Shown: positions 16,790-24,623 of the stretch, piece after piece | How positions within the stretch are numbered: position 1 is the first letter of the stretch | Layout of the letters: every line of letters begins with the position of its first letter | Assembly (NCBI GenBank): GCA_021325555.1 | Contig: JAJPGY010000021.1 | Coordinates: 62,001-126,000, forward strand | From: Pseudomonadota bacterium | GTDB lineage: Bacteria > Cyanobacteriota > Vampirovibrionia > Obscuribacterales > Obscuribacteraceae | Direction: 5' to 3' | Length of the DNA: 64,000 bases | Made by a program: the position numbers and the translations under genes | The notes under the pieces: generated by a model | The model's input: only the letters and a program-made list of their open reading frames with translations | Databases searched by the model: none | Told to the model about the DNA's origin: nothing

Positions 16790-18088
16790 ATGGCCAGAAT
16801 TCTTGCGGTCGATGACGACGAGGACTTCCTGGACATCCTGAAGGACTGGTTGCTCAGCGAGGACCACCAGGTCGAAACCGCCAATTGCGGATTCAAGGCC
16901 TGGACCTGCCTGCAGGGCGGGGAGTTCGACATCGTCATCCTGGACTGGGACCTGCCCGACGTCAACGGCATCGACATCCTGAAGAGATACCGCGCCGCAG
17001 GGTCCACCACGCCGGTGATCATGCTTACCGGCCGGACATCGGTGGACGACAAGGAGAAGGGGCTAGATACCGGCGCCGACGACTACCTGACCAAGCCGTT
17101 CCATGTCAAAGAGCTTTCCGCCCGCATCCGGGCGGCGCTGAGAAAGCGCGAGGGCGCATCGGCGCCGGTCGCCAGGCCGCTGGGGGTGGGCAACGAGGCC
17201 GTTCTGGCCAGAGGGGACCTGATCGGGACCACATTGGCCGCCCGCTACGAATTCCTGGACGTGATAGGCGAGGGCGGCGTCGGCATTGTCTTCAAGGCCA
17301 GGCACCCCAGGCTGGATAAGCTGGTGGCCGTGAAGATGCTGCAGGCGGCGGCGCTCAAGGACCACACCATCGCCCGCTTCGAGCGGGAGGCAAAAGCGAT
17401 AAGCCGCCTCGACCACCCGAGCGTGGCCGTGGTCTACGACTTCGGCGTCACCGAGCGCCAGCGCCCGTACATGGTTATGGAGTACATCGAGGGCCCCAGC
17501 CTCGAGGACATCATCCGCTGGGAAGGCGCCGTGCCGCTGCCCCGGGTGCTCGATGTGATGGTCCCGGTCTGCGACGGGATGGAGCACGCGCATGCCGCCG
17601 GGGTCATCCACCGGGACATCAAGCCCAGCAACATCATGCTCAAGCAGGTCACAGGCAGACCGCCGGCGCCCAAAATTCTCGATTTCGGCTGCGCCAAGCT
17701 CACCGAGGGCGACTCGCCGGAGTCCAAGTCGCTCACCCAGATGGGGCACTCGTTCGGCAGCCCGCCCTATATGAGCCCGGAGCAGGTGCGCGGGCGCGCG
17801 CTCGACGCCCGGTCCGACGTTTACTCCCTGGGCTGCGTCATCTACGAGCTGGTAACCGGCAGGCTCCCGCACGACGACGACAACGTGGTCGAGATCATGT
17901 TCAAGCACCTGGAGGCGGCGGTCGTGCCGATGCGGCAGGCTCGCCCGGACCTGGCCATTCCCGAGGGGCTGGAGCGGATTGTCGCCCGGGCCATGGAGAA
18001 GGACGCCGACAGGCGCTATCAGACCATGCAGGAGCTGAAAGAGGAGCTGGAGAAGGTTAAGGCGGATCAAGCGGCTGCCCCCGGCTGA
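16790..18088 (+). CDS. Response regulator-Ser/Thr protein kinase fusion
   Basis: A 432-residue protein. The receiver domain (1-118) has an acidic pocket DDDED and Asp52 in VILDWDLPD, then DDYLTKPFH. After a short linker comes a Hanks-type kinase (about 155-425): glycine loop GEGGVG, Lys in VAVKML near 181, catalytic HRDIKPSNIM near 275, DFG in ILDFGCAK, APE-like SPEQVRG. No sensor or membrane domain follows. It should convert a histidine-kinase signal into Ser/Thr phosphorylation. The ATG at 16790 begins the receiver cleanly; GGAGG is 16 bases away, which is long. First gene of a plus-strand run to 29580. Confidence 0.92.
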   Translation: MARILAVDDDEDFLDILKDWLLSEDHQVETANCGFKAWTCLQGGEFDIVILDWDLPDVNGIDILKRYRAAGSTTPVIMLTGRTSVDDKEKGLDTGADDYLTKPFHVKELSARIRAALRKREGASAPVARPLGVGNEAVLARGDLIGTTLAARYEFLDVIGEGGVGIVFKARHPRLDKLVAVKMLQAAALKDHTIARFEREAKAISRLDHPSVAVVYDFGVTERQRPYMVMEYIEGPSLEDIIRWEGAVPLPRVLDVMVPVCDGMEHAHAAGVIHRDIKPSNIMLKQVTGRPPAPKILDFGCAKLTEGDSPESKSLTQMGHSFGSPPYMSPEQVRGRALDARSDVYSLGCVIYELVTGRLPHDDDNVVEIMFKHLEAAVVPMRQARPDLAIPEGLERIVARAMEKDADRRYQTMQELKEELEKVKADQAAAPG

Positions 18089-18179
18089 GGAAGGATTTCG
18101 GGGCTCATCGGTCAGGCGGTGTTAGGGGGCGGCGCCCGGGTGGAACAATTATCACTGGCTGTGTTGGGGAGACGTGCCC

Positions 18180-18806
18180 ATGCCCGACGACGACTCTAAG
18201 CGCGACCAGCAGTACTACAAGAATCCGGAAGCCACCAATGAGGGGCTGGCCCGCCAGATTCAGGACCGCAAGCGCGGCCAGTTTGCCCCCGAGAAGAAGG
18301 CGGCCGGCGAGTTCGACCTCAACCCGGTGGCCGGCGAATCCCTGCGGATGGACGTCGAGCAGAGGCTGGAGGCGGTCAGGCGGGCCGAAGAAGATCCTCC
18401 TGACAAGAAGCGCACGCTCCACGACCCGAAGAAGTTCGAGGAGCTGATGAAGGAGAGGGCGGCAGCCAGCGGGTCGCAACCGGTTCAGAAGATCACCGGC
18501 ACCGAGATAGGATCGCTCAAAGAATCCGCCCACAAGAAGGAGTCCCCGGCGGTCAGGCTCGTACAGCTCTTTTCGGCCACGCTCAGTCACCTGGCCGCGG
18601 CGCTGGCCGGCATCTTCTTCAAGCCGAAGACGACCACGCAGTGCGATATGTACGGCCATATCGCCCCTGCCTCCGGCTGGTCGGGCGAGTTTCCGCGGTG
18701 CACGAGATGCGGGCGCGAGATCACCTCGCAGGATCAATTGCGCAGCTCGAGCGCCAGGCTGAAGGCTCAGGACATCAAGCCTTACGACAACCGCCTCGAG
18801 CTTTGA
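18180..18806 (+). CDS. Hydrophilic protein with C-terminal zinc-ribbon-like motif
   Basis: 208 residues, unrecognised as a whole. The first 120 residues are highly charged and probably disordered. A moderately hydrophobic helix follows (VRLVQLFSATLSHLAAALAGIFF, about 127-148). The C-terminus has CDMYGHIAPASGW, then CTRCGRE, a pattern like the short GH-containing zinc ribbons (compare DUF1660). ATG at 18180 with GGGGAG nine bases upstream; an upstream in-frame GTG is less likely. It precedes an ABC transporter by 40 bases and probably shares its transcript. Function unknown. Confidence 0.75.
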   Translation: MPDDDSKRDQQYYKNPEATNEGLARQIQDRKRGQFAPEKKAAGEFDLNPVAGESLRMDVEQRLEAVRRAEEDPPDKKRTLHDPKKFEELMKERAAASGSQPVQKITGTEIGSLKESAHKKESPAVRLVQLFSATLSHLAAALAGIFFKPKTTTQCDMYGHIAPASGWSGEFPRCTRCGREITSQDQLRSSSARLKAQDIKPYDNRLEL

Positions 18807-18845
18807 GGGTGTCCGCCAGGTCCAATCCGTCTCCGTGGAAGGTTC

Positions 18846-19796
18846 ATGCAGCAGCCCGGGGTGTGCATCGAAGTCAGGGATCTGAGCAAGTCCTACAAGA
18901 ACGGGCGGGTTCAGGCGCTGGACAGCGTCAACCTTGCCGTGTATGCGGGCGAGGTGCTGGGGCTTATCGGGCCCAACGGCGCCGGCAAGAGCACGCTGTT
19001 CGGCTGCCTGCTGGGACTGCTCAGGCCCGACGCGGGCAGCGTTCATTTCGACGGCAAGCCGGTGGACTATCTGTCGGTGAGGCGCATCACCGGCTACGTC
19101 CCGGAGCGGCCCGATTTCGAGCAGTGGATGACCGGGCGCCTCTTCCTGGAATACCATCACATGTTGAGCCGGTGCGACCCGTCGACGATGGCCGCCACCG
19201 TAGAAGAATGCCTGACCACCGTGGAGCTGGACCCTGCCGTCTGGGGCCGGCGGCTCGGCACCTACTCGCGCGGCATGCTGCAAAGGCTCAACCTGGCGCA
19301 GCTCCTTGTCGGAAAGCCGAGGATCCTCCTTCTTGACGAGCCTACGCTCGGGCTCGACCCGGTGGGCGTGAAAATCGTTCGCAAGGTGATCAGGAGTTTC
19401 CGGCAATCGGGGGTGACAGCGATCATCAACTCGCACCAGCTCGATGAGATCGAGCGGGAGTGCGATCGGGTGGCTTTCCTCCGCCAGGGCAAGGTGGAGA
19501 AGATAGAGAACCTCAAGGGCTCCGTGTCCGGCCCGCACGTCCTTTTTCTGCGCTGGACGGAGACCGGCTCCGAAGGGCAGCACAGCTCGCTGGTTCGCAG
19601 CCTTGCCCAGTCGATGGGCGTGACCGTGCAGGAGGCGAACCGCTCGTGGGCGCGGGTGGGCGTGGCAGGGGGGGAGCAGGCGGCCCGCCTGATAAGAGAA
19701 GTGGTTGCCGCGGGCGTGCCGGTGGAAGAAGCGGTCGCCGAGCGGGCCAGGTTGGAGAAGCTCTTTGAAAGCGAGCCGGGGAGCCAGGGGCAATGA
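18846..19796 (+). CDS. ABC transporter ATP-binding protein
   Basis: A 316-residue protein. Walker A is GPNGAGKST, signature YSRGMLQRLNLAQ (Ser-Arg-Gly instead of Ser-Gly-Gly), Walker B ILLLDEPTLGLDP, switch His in INSHQLDEIE. The C-terminal 80 residues form an extra domain of the type seen in ABC-2 ATPases such as NatA or CcmA-like exporters. ATG with GGAAGG upstream. Stop overlaps the permease start (ATGA). Probably an exporter or membrane-remodelling transporter; substrate unknown. Confidence 0.9.
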   Translation: MQQPGVCIEVRDLSKSYKNGRVQALDSVNLAVYAGEVLGLIGPNGAGKSTLFGCLLGLLRPDAGSVHFDGKPVDYLSVRRITGYVPERPDFEQWMTGRLFLEYHHMLSRCDPSTMAATVEECLTTVELDPAVWGRRLGTYSRGMLQRLNLAQLLVGKPRILLLDEPTLGLDPVGVKIVRKVIRSFRQSGVTAIINSHQLDEIERECDRVAFLRQGKVEKIENLKGSVSGPHVLFLRWTETGSEGQHSSLVRSLAQSMGVTVQEANRSWARVGVAGGEQAARLIREVVAAGVPVEEAVAERARLEKLFESEPGSQGQ

Positions 19797-20590
19797 ACAG
19801 GGCGATATTGAAATTCACCGCGATGTCGTGCTTCCTGGACCGGATAAAGGTCGTCTACGTGATCTTCATGGGGCTGGTCATCCCGGTCGGCATGAAATGG
19901 GAGACTCTTTCGCGTGGCGCCGCCGAATCGCAGACCTTCGAGATGTTCACGGGCAGCGTCGGGGTGGCGCTTGTCCTGACCGGCCTGTGCCTCGGCGCCG
20001 CCGGAACCAGCACCTCTCGTTCCGCTTACAGCGGGGAGTGCTTGCCTCTCATCTTTTCGCGACCGCTGACCAGGGCGGAATACGTTGTCACCAAGTGGTG
20101 CGCGATCGCCCTCGTATGCGGCGCGATAACGGCCCTGCAGAACATCCTGGTGGCCTTCGTCGGCATGTGCTTCGGGGAGGTCTGGACCGTGCAGATCATC
20201 GGCGCCCAGGTGCTGGAGCGCCTGCTTGATGCCGGTATCCTGTCCGCCGCCTTTCTGGCCACCATGCTGGCCAGGAACAGGATCCTGCAGGTGTTCGCCA
20301 TGGCGGCATTCTACGTGTGGCTGGTCGGCCAGACGCTGCCGCCGGTAAGTGTGGCCGGACCGAACCTTCCAGGCCTGGACGGGGTCCAGGTCGCCGGCGG
20401 CCAGATGTTCTTCCTGGCCTCTCACCGGATCGGCGACTTTCTTTTGCCCGGCATTCACGTCTACGAGGCGATGAATGCGCTGAATTTCCCCTGGATAGAG
20501 CTGGTCTGCTATGTCTCCACACTGCTTGTCTATCTGTTCGCGGCAGTAGCGATGACCACTCGGAGAGACTTCTTCTATGGAACCGATTGA
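19793..20590 (+). CDS. ABC-2 type membrane permease
   Basis: A 265-residue hydrophobic protein with about six membrane segments, including VGVALVLTGLCLGAAG and a C-terminal VCYVSTLLVYLFAAVAM. It carries the ABC-2 motif GECLPLIFSRPLTRAEYVVTKW, a loop before TM3 seen in this family. Its start overlaps the ATPase stop and its own end overlaps the next gene by 14 bases, indicating tight coupling of all three. Confidence 0.87.
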   Translation: MNRAILKFTAMSCFLDRIKVVYVIFMGLVIPVGMKWETLSRGAAESQTFEMFTGSVGVALVLTGLCLGAAGTSTSRSAYSGECLPLIFSRPLTRAEYVVTKWCAIALVCGAITALQNILVAFVGMCFGEVWTVQIIGAQVLERLLDAGILSAAFLATMLARNRILQVFAMAAFYVWLVGQTLPPVSVAGPNLPGLDGVQVAGGQMFFLASHRIGDFLLPGIHVYEAMNALNFPWIELVCYVSTLLVYLFAAVAMTTRRDFFYGTD

Positions 20591-21131
20591 CGGGACAACC
20601 GGCGGTGCGAGCTGGCCCGGCCTAGCCTCCGGGGGTGCGGGGGCGGATTTCTCGACGCTGCGCATGCCGCGATTGCTGGTGATCCTGACGGCCGCCTTCC
20701 TCGGCCTGCGCATCCTGCTGACCGTTGCGGCGCCGTCCGAAGCCGTTACCGGCGGCGGCGCGATTCCCTGGATAGACGCCCGGGAGTTCCGCCCGGTGAT
20801 GAACAGGGGAAGGAAGCTGGTTGTCTACGAGTTCCGTGCCGACTGGTCCGAGCCGTGCAAACGCATGGACGAAACGACATTTGCCAGCAAGCAGGTGGTC
20901 CAGGTTCTCAACAGTCAGTTCGTCACGGTGCGCGTGACGGACAGGCAGAAAGAGGACGGGAAGAACACGCCGGCCGTTTCGGATCTCGAGAAGCGGTTTC
21001 ATGTCTCCTTGCTGCCGACTCTGGTCATAACCCGCCCCGACGGCGGTGAGGTGTCCACGCTTGTCGGCAGCACCTCAGCGCTTTCCACTTACCATTTCCT
21101 GACAAGGGCGGTAAGATCAGGCTCGCGATAG
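20577..21131 (+). CDS. Membrane-anchored thioredoxin-like protein with SxxC active site
   Basis: 184 residues: a short N-terminus, one membrane anchor (about 31-51, PRLLVILTAAFLGLRILLTV), then a periplasmic thioredoxin fold. The active-site segment reads VVYEFRADWSEPCKRMDE; DsbD-gamma and related proteins have WCxxCK, so the first Cys is replaced by Ser and only the resolving-position Cys remains. The cis-Pro is present (LLPTLVI). With one Cys it could act as an isomerase-like or glutaredoxin-like monothiol protein rather than a disulfide oxidant. The start lies inside the permease gene; the monooxygenase operon begins 33 bases downstream, so it may be part of the same transcript. Confidence 0.8.
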   Translation: MEPIDGTTGGASWPGLASGGAGADFSTLRMPRLLVILTAAFLGLRILLTVAAPSEAVTGGGAIPWIDAREFRPVMNRGRKLVVYEFRADWSEPCKRMDETTFASKQVVQVLNSQFVTVRVTDRQKEDGKNTPAVSDLEKRFHVSLLPTLVITRPDGGEVSTLVGSTSALSTYHFLTRAVRSGSR

Positions 21132-21164
21132 AGACTTCCGGCGAGTTCCTCACAAGGCGATATC

Positions 21165-22655
21165 ATGCTCAAGCGGGATGAATGGCTGCCTCTGGCAAGA
21201 AAGCTGGACTGGGACTATTCGTATGTCAGCGAAAAGGACGTCTTCCCCGAGGTGGCCAGCGGCCGCCCCTGGCTGCCGCACAAGGAGTGGAAAAACTGGG
21301 ATGAGCCTTACCGCACCTCCTACACCGAGTACGTCGTGAACCAGCACGCCAAGGACGCCTCCGTCTACGCCGTTCGCGACGCCGTCGGGCGCTTGAGCGA
21401 TTTTCAAAGGCTGGCGTCGCCGTGGCTCAACGCGCTCAAACTGCACGCGGCCGCGTTGCCGCTTGCCGAGTTCGCCGCCACCGTCGGCAACCTGCGCGCC
21501 GGGCGATTCGGGCGGGACAGCGCCTGGCGCACCATGGCCACGTTCGGCGCCCTCGATGAGCTCCGCCACACCCAGATACCGCTCATGGTGATGCATGAGC
21601 TGGTCCGCTGGGATCCGCAATTCGACTGGACCCACAAGTTCTATCACAGCGACGACTGGGTGGCGATCGCCGCCCGCCATTTCTTCGATGAGCTGCTCAC
21701 TGCCGCCGATGCCATCGAGCTTGCCGTCGGCACCAACTTCGTCTTCGAGACAGGGTTCACCAACCTGCAATTCGTCGGGCTCTCGGCGCTTGCCGACCAG
21801 GTCGGCGACCACATGTTCGAGAAAATGGTGACCAGCATTCAGACGGACGAGGCGCGTCATGCCCAGATCGGCCAGGCCGTTCTGGAGAACGTGATCAAGC
21901 ACGATCGGAAATACGCTCAGTACCTGCTGGACAAATGGTTCTGGCGGAGCTGGCTGCTTTTCGCCATCGTCACCGGCTTCAGCATGGACTATTTCACGCC
22001 GCTGGAGAAACGATCCTGCTCCTTCAAAGAGTTCATGGAGGAATGGATCGTCGATCAATACCTGCGCTCCCTGCAGGAGTTGGGAATGGAGAAGCCATGG
22101 TACTGGGACACGTTCCTGGAAAGCCTCGAGCTCTACCACCACATGGTCTATATCAGCGCTTACACCTACAGGTCTACCGTGTGGTTCAACTTCGTGGTGC
22201 CGAGCCCGGAGGAGAGGGCATGGCTGCGCGACCGGTATCCAAAGCACTGGGACCAGATAGATGCGGCCTGGGATAGGGTGATAGATCGCTGGCGGGCCAG
22301 CAAGCCCGGCGACGAGGCGAGCGTCCACGGGCAGGCGATGGTCACCTTCTGCGATCTCTGCCAGCTCGTGCTTTGTGGCGGCACTCCCTCCCGCAACACG
22401 GCGACAACGCTTGATTACGGCGGCCGGAAGTACATATTCTGCTCGGAGCCCTGCCTGTGGATTTTCGGGCGGGAGCCGGAAAGATACAGCGGGCACAAGG
22501 AGCTCGTGAAGCGCGTCCTCTCGGCGGAAGCCCCCGCGGCGCTGCCGGAGCTGCTCACCCGATATTTCCGCCTGACGCCGGAGACATGGGGCAAGGACGC
22601 GTACGGGGGCGACTACCCCTGGCTCCAGAGACCGGCGGCCGGCGAGATCGGGTAG
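21165..22655 (+). CDS. tmoA: Soluble diiron monooxygenase hydroxylase alpha subunit (toluene/alkene monooxygenase type)
   Basis: A 496-residue catalytic subunit, close to the roughly 500 of TmoA/TouA. All six carboxylate and His iron ligands are present: Glu102 (PLAEFAATVG), Glu132 and His135 (DELRHTQ), Glu195 (FETGFTN), Glu229 and His232 (DEARHAQ), each exactly two residues before the toluene 4-monooxygenase positions as I know them. The conserved active-site Thr is Thr199. The C-terminus has the YHS-like metal site CDLCQLVLCGG and FCSEPCLWIF typical of this subfamily. Followed by gamma, Rieske, effector and beta genes. The substrate may be an aromatic or an alkene; the pocket differs from T4MO (see findings). 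Confidence 0.95.
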   Translation: MLKRDEWLPLARKLDWDYSYVSEKDVFPEVASGRPWLPHKEWKNWDEPYRTSYTEYVVNQHAKDASVYAVRDAVGRLSDFQRLASPWLNALKLHAAALPLAEFAATVGNLRAGRFGRDSAWRTMATFGALDELRHTQIPLMVMHELVRWDPQFDWTHKFYHSDDWVAIAARHFFDELLTAADAIELAVGTNFVFETGFTNLQFVGLSALADQVGDHMFEKMVTSIQTDEARHAQIGQAVLENVIKHDRKYAQYLLDKWFWRSWLLFAIVTGFSMDYFTPLEKRSCSFKEFMEEWIVDQYLRSLQELGMEKPWYWDTFLESLELYHHMVYISAYTYRSTVWFNFVVPSPEERAWLRDRYPKHWDQIDAAWDRVIDRWRASKPGDEASVHGQAMVTFCDLCQLVLCGGTPSRNTATTLDYGGRKYIFCSEPCLWIFGREPERYSGHKELVKRVLSAEAPAALPELLTRYFRLTPETWGKDAYGGDYPWLQRPAAGEIG

Positions 22656-22717
22656 GCAATCCGAGATCGCCGGCATACGGCGTACAATAGACTTGACCGT
22701 GCGGAAGGGGTTCGGCC

Positions 22718-22963
22718 ATGCCCATACCGCTGTATGGATTCCTCGAGGGAGACACGATCCTGCTTTTGATCCTTGCGGACGAGCAGGACACGGTTCGCAG
22801 CCTGGGCGAAAGGCTTCAGGAGGCAGCCGCAATCCGCGTGGCCCGCAGGGAAGACCTGCAGGTGGTCTACAGGAACCGCGTGCTCGACCCCGAATTGACC
22901 GTCCGCGAGGCCGGGCTGGAGCCGCTCGAGCGTTTCGATGTGCTGGGCAAGAAGGAGGGGTGA
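22718..22963 (+). CDS. tmoB: Monooxygenase hydroxylase gamma subunit (TmoB-like)
   Basis: An 81-residue ubiquitin-fold subunit that binds the outer face of the hydroxylase. It matches the family by size, position and the ending LTVREAGLEPLERFDVLGK. GGAAGGGG precedes the ATG. The TGA overlaps the next ATG (TGATG at 22961-22965), so translation with the Rieske gene is coupled. Confidence 0.9.
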   Translation: MPIPLYGFLEGDTILLLILADEQDTVRSLGERLQEAAAIRVARREDLQVVYRNRVLDPELTVREAGLEPLERFDVLGKKEG

Positions 22964-23316
22964 TGGCTTTCCGAAAGGTGGCGTCCCTGAGCGACTTGTG
23001 GAGCGGGGAGAAGCTGGGCTTGCAGGTGGATGGCAAGAGACTGCTGCTTGTTCACGTCGGTGACGCGGTCCATGCTTACGAGGACAGCTGCCCTCACAAG
23101 GGGGTGGCGCTCAGCCTCGGGCATCTGGAGGAGGACAGGCTGGTCTGCTCCGCCCATAATTGGGAGTACAACATTTGCACGGGGGAGGGCATCAACCCTC
23201 GCTCGGCGCGGCTGAAGCGGCTCGAGGTCAAGGTCGACAACGGCGACATCCTGGTCGACCTTGACGGGCGGCAGCAACCCGGGTCAGCGAGTCAGGCGCC
23301 GGATGCGGGTGCATGA
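22963..23316 (+). CDS. tmoC: Rieske-type ferredoxin of monooxygenase (TmoC-like)
   Basis: A 117-residue [2Fe-2S] protein carrying electrons from the reductase to the diiron hydroxylase. Ligands are in CPHKGVALSLG and CSAHNWEYN (Cys-X-His and Cys-X2-His). Begins MAFRKVASLSDLWSGE. The last 20 residues after DLDGRQQ are a Gly/Ala tail longer than usual. No NADH-dependent reductase (TmoF) gene follows the cluster, so its electron donor must be encoded elsewhere. Confidence 0.94.
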   Translation: MAFRKVASLSDLWSGEKLGLQVDGKRLLLVHVGDAVHAYEDSCPHKGVALSLGHLEEDRLVCSAHNWEYNICTGEGINPRSARLKRLEVKVDNGDILVDLDGRQQPGSASQAPDAGA

Positions 23317-23322
23317 GGTCCG

Positions 23323-23664
23323 ATGGTGGAGACTCCAACGAGCTACACGGCCAATCATGTGGGACCCGTCCTGGTGAGCGGGCCGGTTGCCGATGCGGTG
23401 ATAGCGGCCATAAAGCAGTTGAACGATGACGTCGTATTATTTGACCATGGCTCCTACGTGCGCGTTCTGGTTCCCTGGCGGTGCCGAGTTACGCGAGAAG
23501 CGGTCGAGCAGCACCTGGGCCGATCTTTTCAGATGCCAGGGGACCTGGAGGGGATCATGTCCGCATTCAAGGGCACCTTCAATGTGTCGGTAGATGAGGG
23601 GAGCTGGGCATTCGACAGCCGGGGGTCGTCCGGCACGGGCAGTGGTTGTGCGCAGGGTGGTTGA
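23323..23664 (+). CDS. tmoD: Monooxygenase effector/coupling protein (TmoD/MmoB-like)
   Basis: A 113-residue regulatory component with no cofactor that binds the hydroxylase and tunes O2 activation. It matches MmoB/DmpM in HVGPVLVSGPVADAVIAAI near the N-terminus and GTFNVSVDEGSWAF near the end. The tail after residue 98 (SRGSSGTGSG) is a Ser/Gly extension that looks disordered. It starts 6 bases after the Rieske stop. Confidence 0.92.
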   Translation: MVETPTSYTANHVGPVLVSGPVADAVIAAIKQLNDDVVLFDHGSYVRVLVPWRCRVTREAVEQHLGRSFQMPGDLEGIMSAFKGTFNVSVDEGSWAFDSRGSSGTGSGCAQGG

Positions 23665-23669
23665 GGCAG

Positions 23670-24623
23670 ATGTCCCAACAGAGAACCTACTGGCACCTGC
23701 TTGACCTCAAGCGGCTGCCCACCGAATATGAGCTTGTCACCTCGCGGCTGCACTACTACCTGCCGAGCGGCTTCGAGGTGGATGTCCCTTTGAGCGGCTG
23801 GTACAGGCAGTATCAGCAGGGCTCGCCGCTGGCGTGCAGCGACTGGGAGCTTTTCCGCGATCCCCGGCAGACGACGTACACGTCCTACACTAGGCTGCAG
23901 CGGGACAGGGAGGTCTATGTCGACGGGCTTCTGCAGTCGATCGAGAGCACCGACTATGACCGGACGCTTCCCGATGCTTGGGTTCGGCTTCTTGCCCGCG
24001 TGTTCGCCCCGCTCGTCTACCCGTTTCATGGCTTTCAGATGATCGCTTCCTACGTAGGCGCCATGGGCCCCGGCGGCCGGATCACGATCGCGGCCTTGTT
24101 TCAAGCTGCCGACGAGATACGGCGCGTGCAGCGGATCGCTTACCGGGTTCGCCAGCTTCAGTTGACTTACCCGGGGTTCGGCGACGACCGGCGATCGCTC
24201 TGGCAGGAAGATCCGATCTGGCAGCCGCTGCGGGAGGCTACCGAAAAGCTCCTGGTCACCTATGACTGGGGCGAGGCGTTCGTCGGCCTGAACCTTGTGT
24301 TGAAGCCGATGATCGACGAGTTGCTCATGTCGCGGTTCGGCAGCCTTGCCTTACGAGAAGGCGATTACATCCTCAAGGAGATTCTCGCTTGCCTGTTTCA
24401 GGATTGCGATTGGCACCGGCAGTGGAGCCGGGCTCTCGTCGGAACCGCCGTCGAGGACAGACCGCAAAACAGCTCCGTGATTCAGGGATGGGTGGATAAG
24501 TGGACTCCCTTGACGGCGCAGGCGGTGGCTGCTCTCGCCGGCGCCCTCGAGAGGGCAACGGACGGCCCGACTGCTCCGGAGGTTGCGGAAGGGCCCGGTC
24601 AACCGGGAAATCTCTATGAGTGA
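23670..24623 (+). CDS. tmoE: Monooxygenase hydroxylase beta subunit (TmoE-like)
   Basis: A 317-residue structural subunit of the alpha-beta-gamma hydroxylase dimer. It has a ferritin-like fold related to alpha but lacks iron ligands. Family features include TYWHLLDLKRLPTEYELVTSRLHYY at the N-terminus, AALFQAADEIRRVQRIAYR and CDWHRQWSRALV. ATG at 23670 with GAGGCAG upstream; an in-frame ATG eight codons earlier would overlap tmoD. The last 25 residues (DGPTAPEVAEGPGQPG) are a low-complexity tail whose coding end overlaps the next kinase gene by 8 bases. Confidence 0.93.
   Translation: MSQQRTYWHLLDLKRLPTEYELVTSRLHYYLPSGFEVDVPLSGWYRQYQQGSPLACSDWELFRDPRQTTYTSYTRLQRDREVYVDGLLQSIESTDYDRTLPDAWVRLLARVFAPLVYPFHGFQMIASYVGAMGPGGRITIAALFQAADEIRRVQRIAYRVRQLQLTYPGFGDDRRSLWQEDPIWQPLREATEKLLVTYDWGEAFVGLNLVLKPMIDELLMSRFGSLALREGDYILKEILACLFQDCDWHRQWSRALVGTAVEDRPQNSSVIQGWVDKWTPLTAQAVAALAGALERATDGPTAPEVAEGPGQPGNLYE

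Noticed and set aside
18105..19793. Minus-strand frame of 562 codons opposite the zinc-ribbon and ABC genes
   Set aside because: Overlaps well-supported plus-strand genes with ribosome binding sites; no own start signals or domains.
21150..23036. Open frame of 628 codons antisense to the monooxygenase genes
   Set aside because: The plus-strand genes have all catalytic residues. The antisense translation has no recognisable feature.
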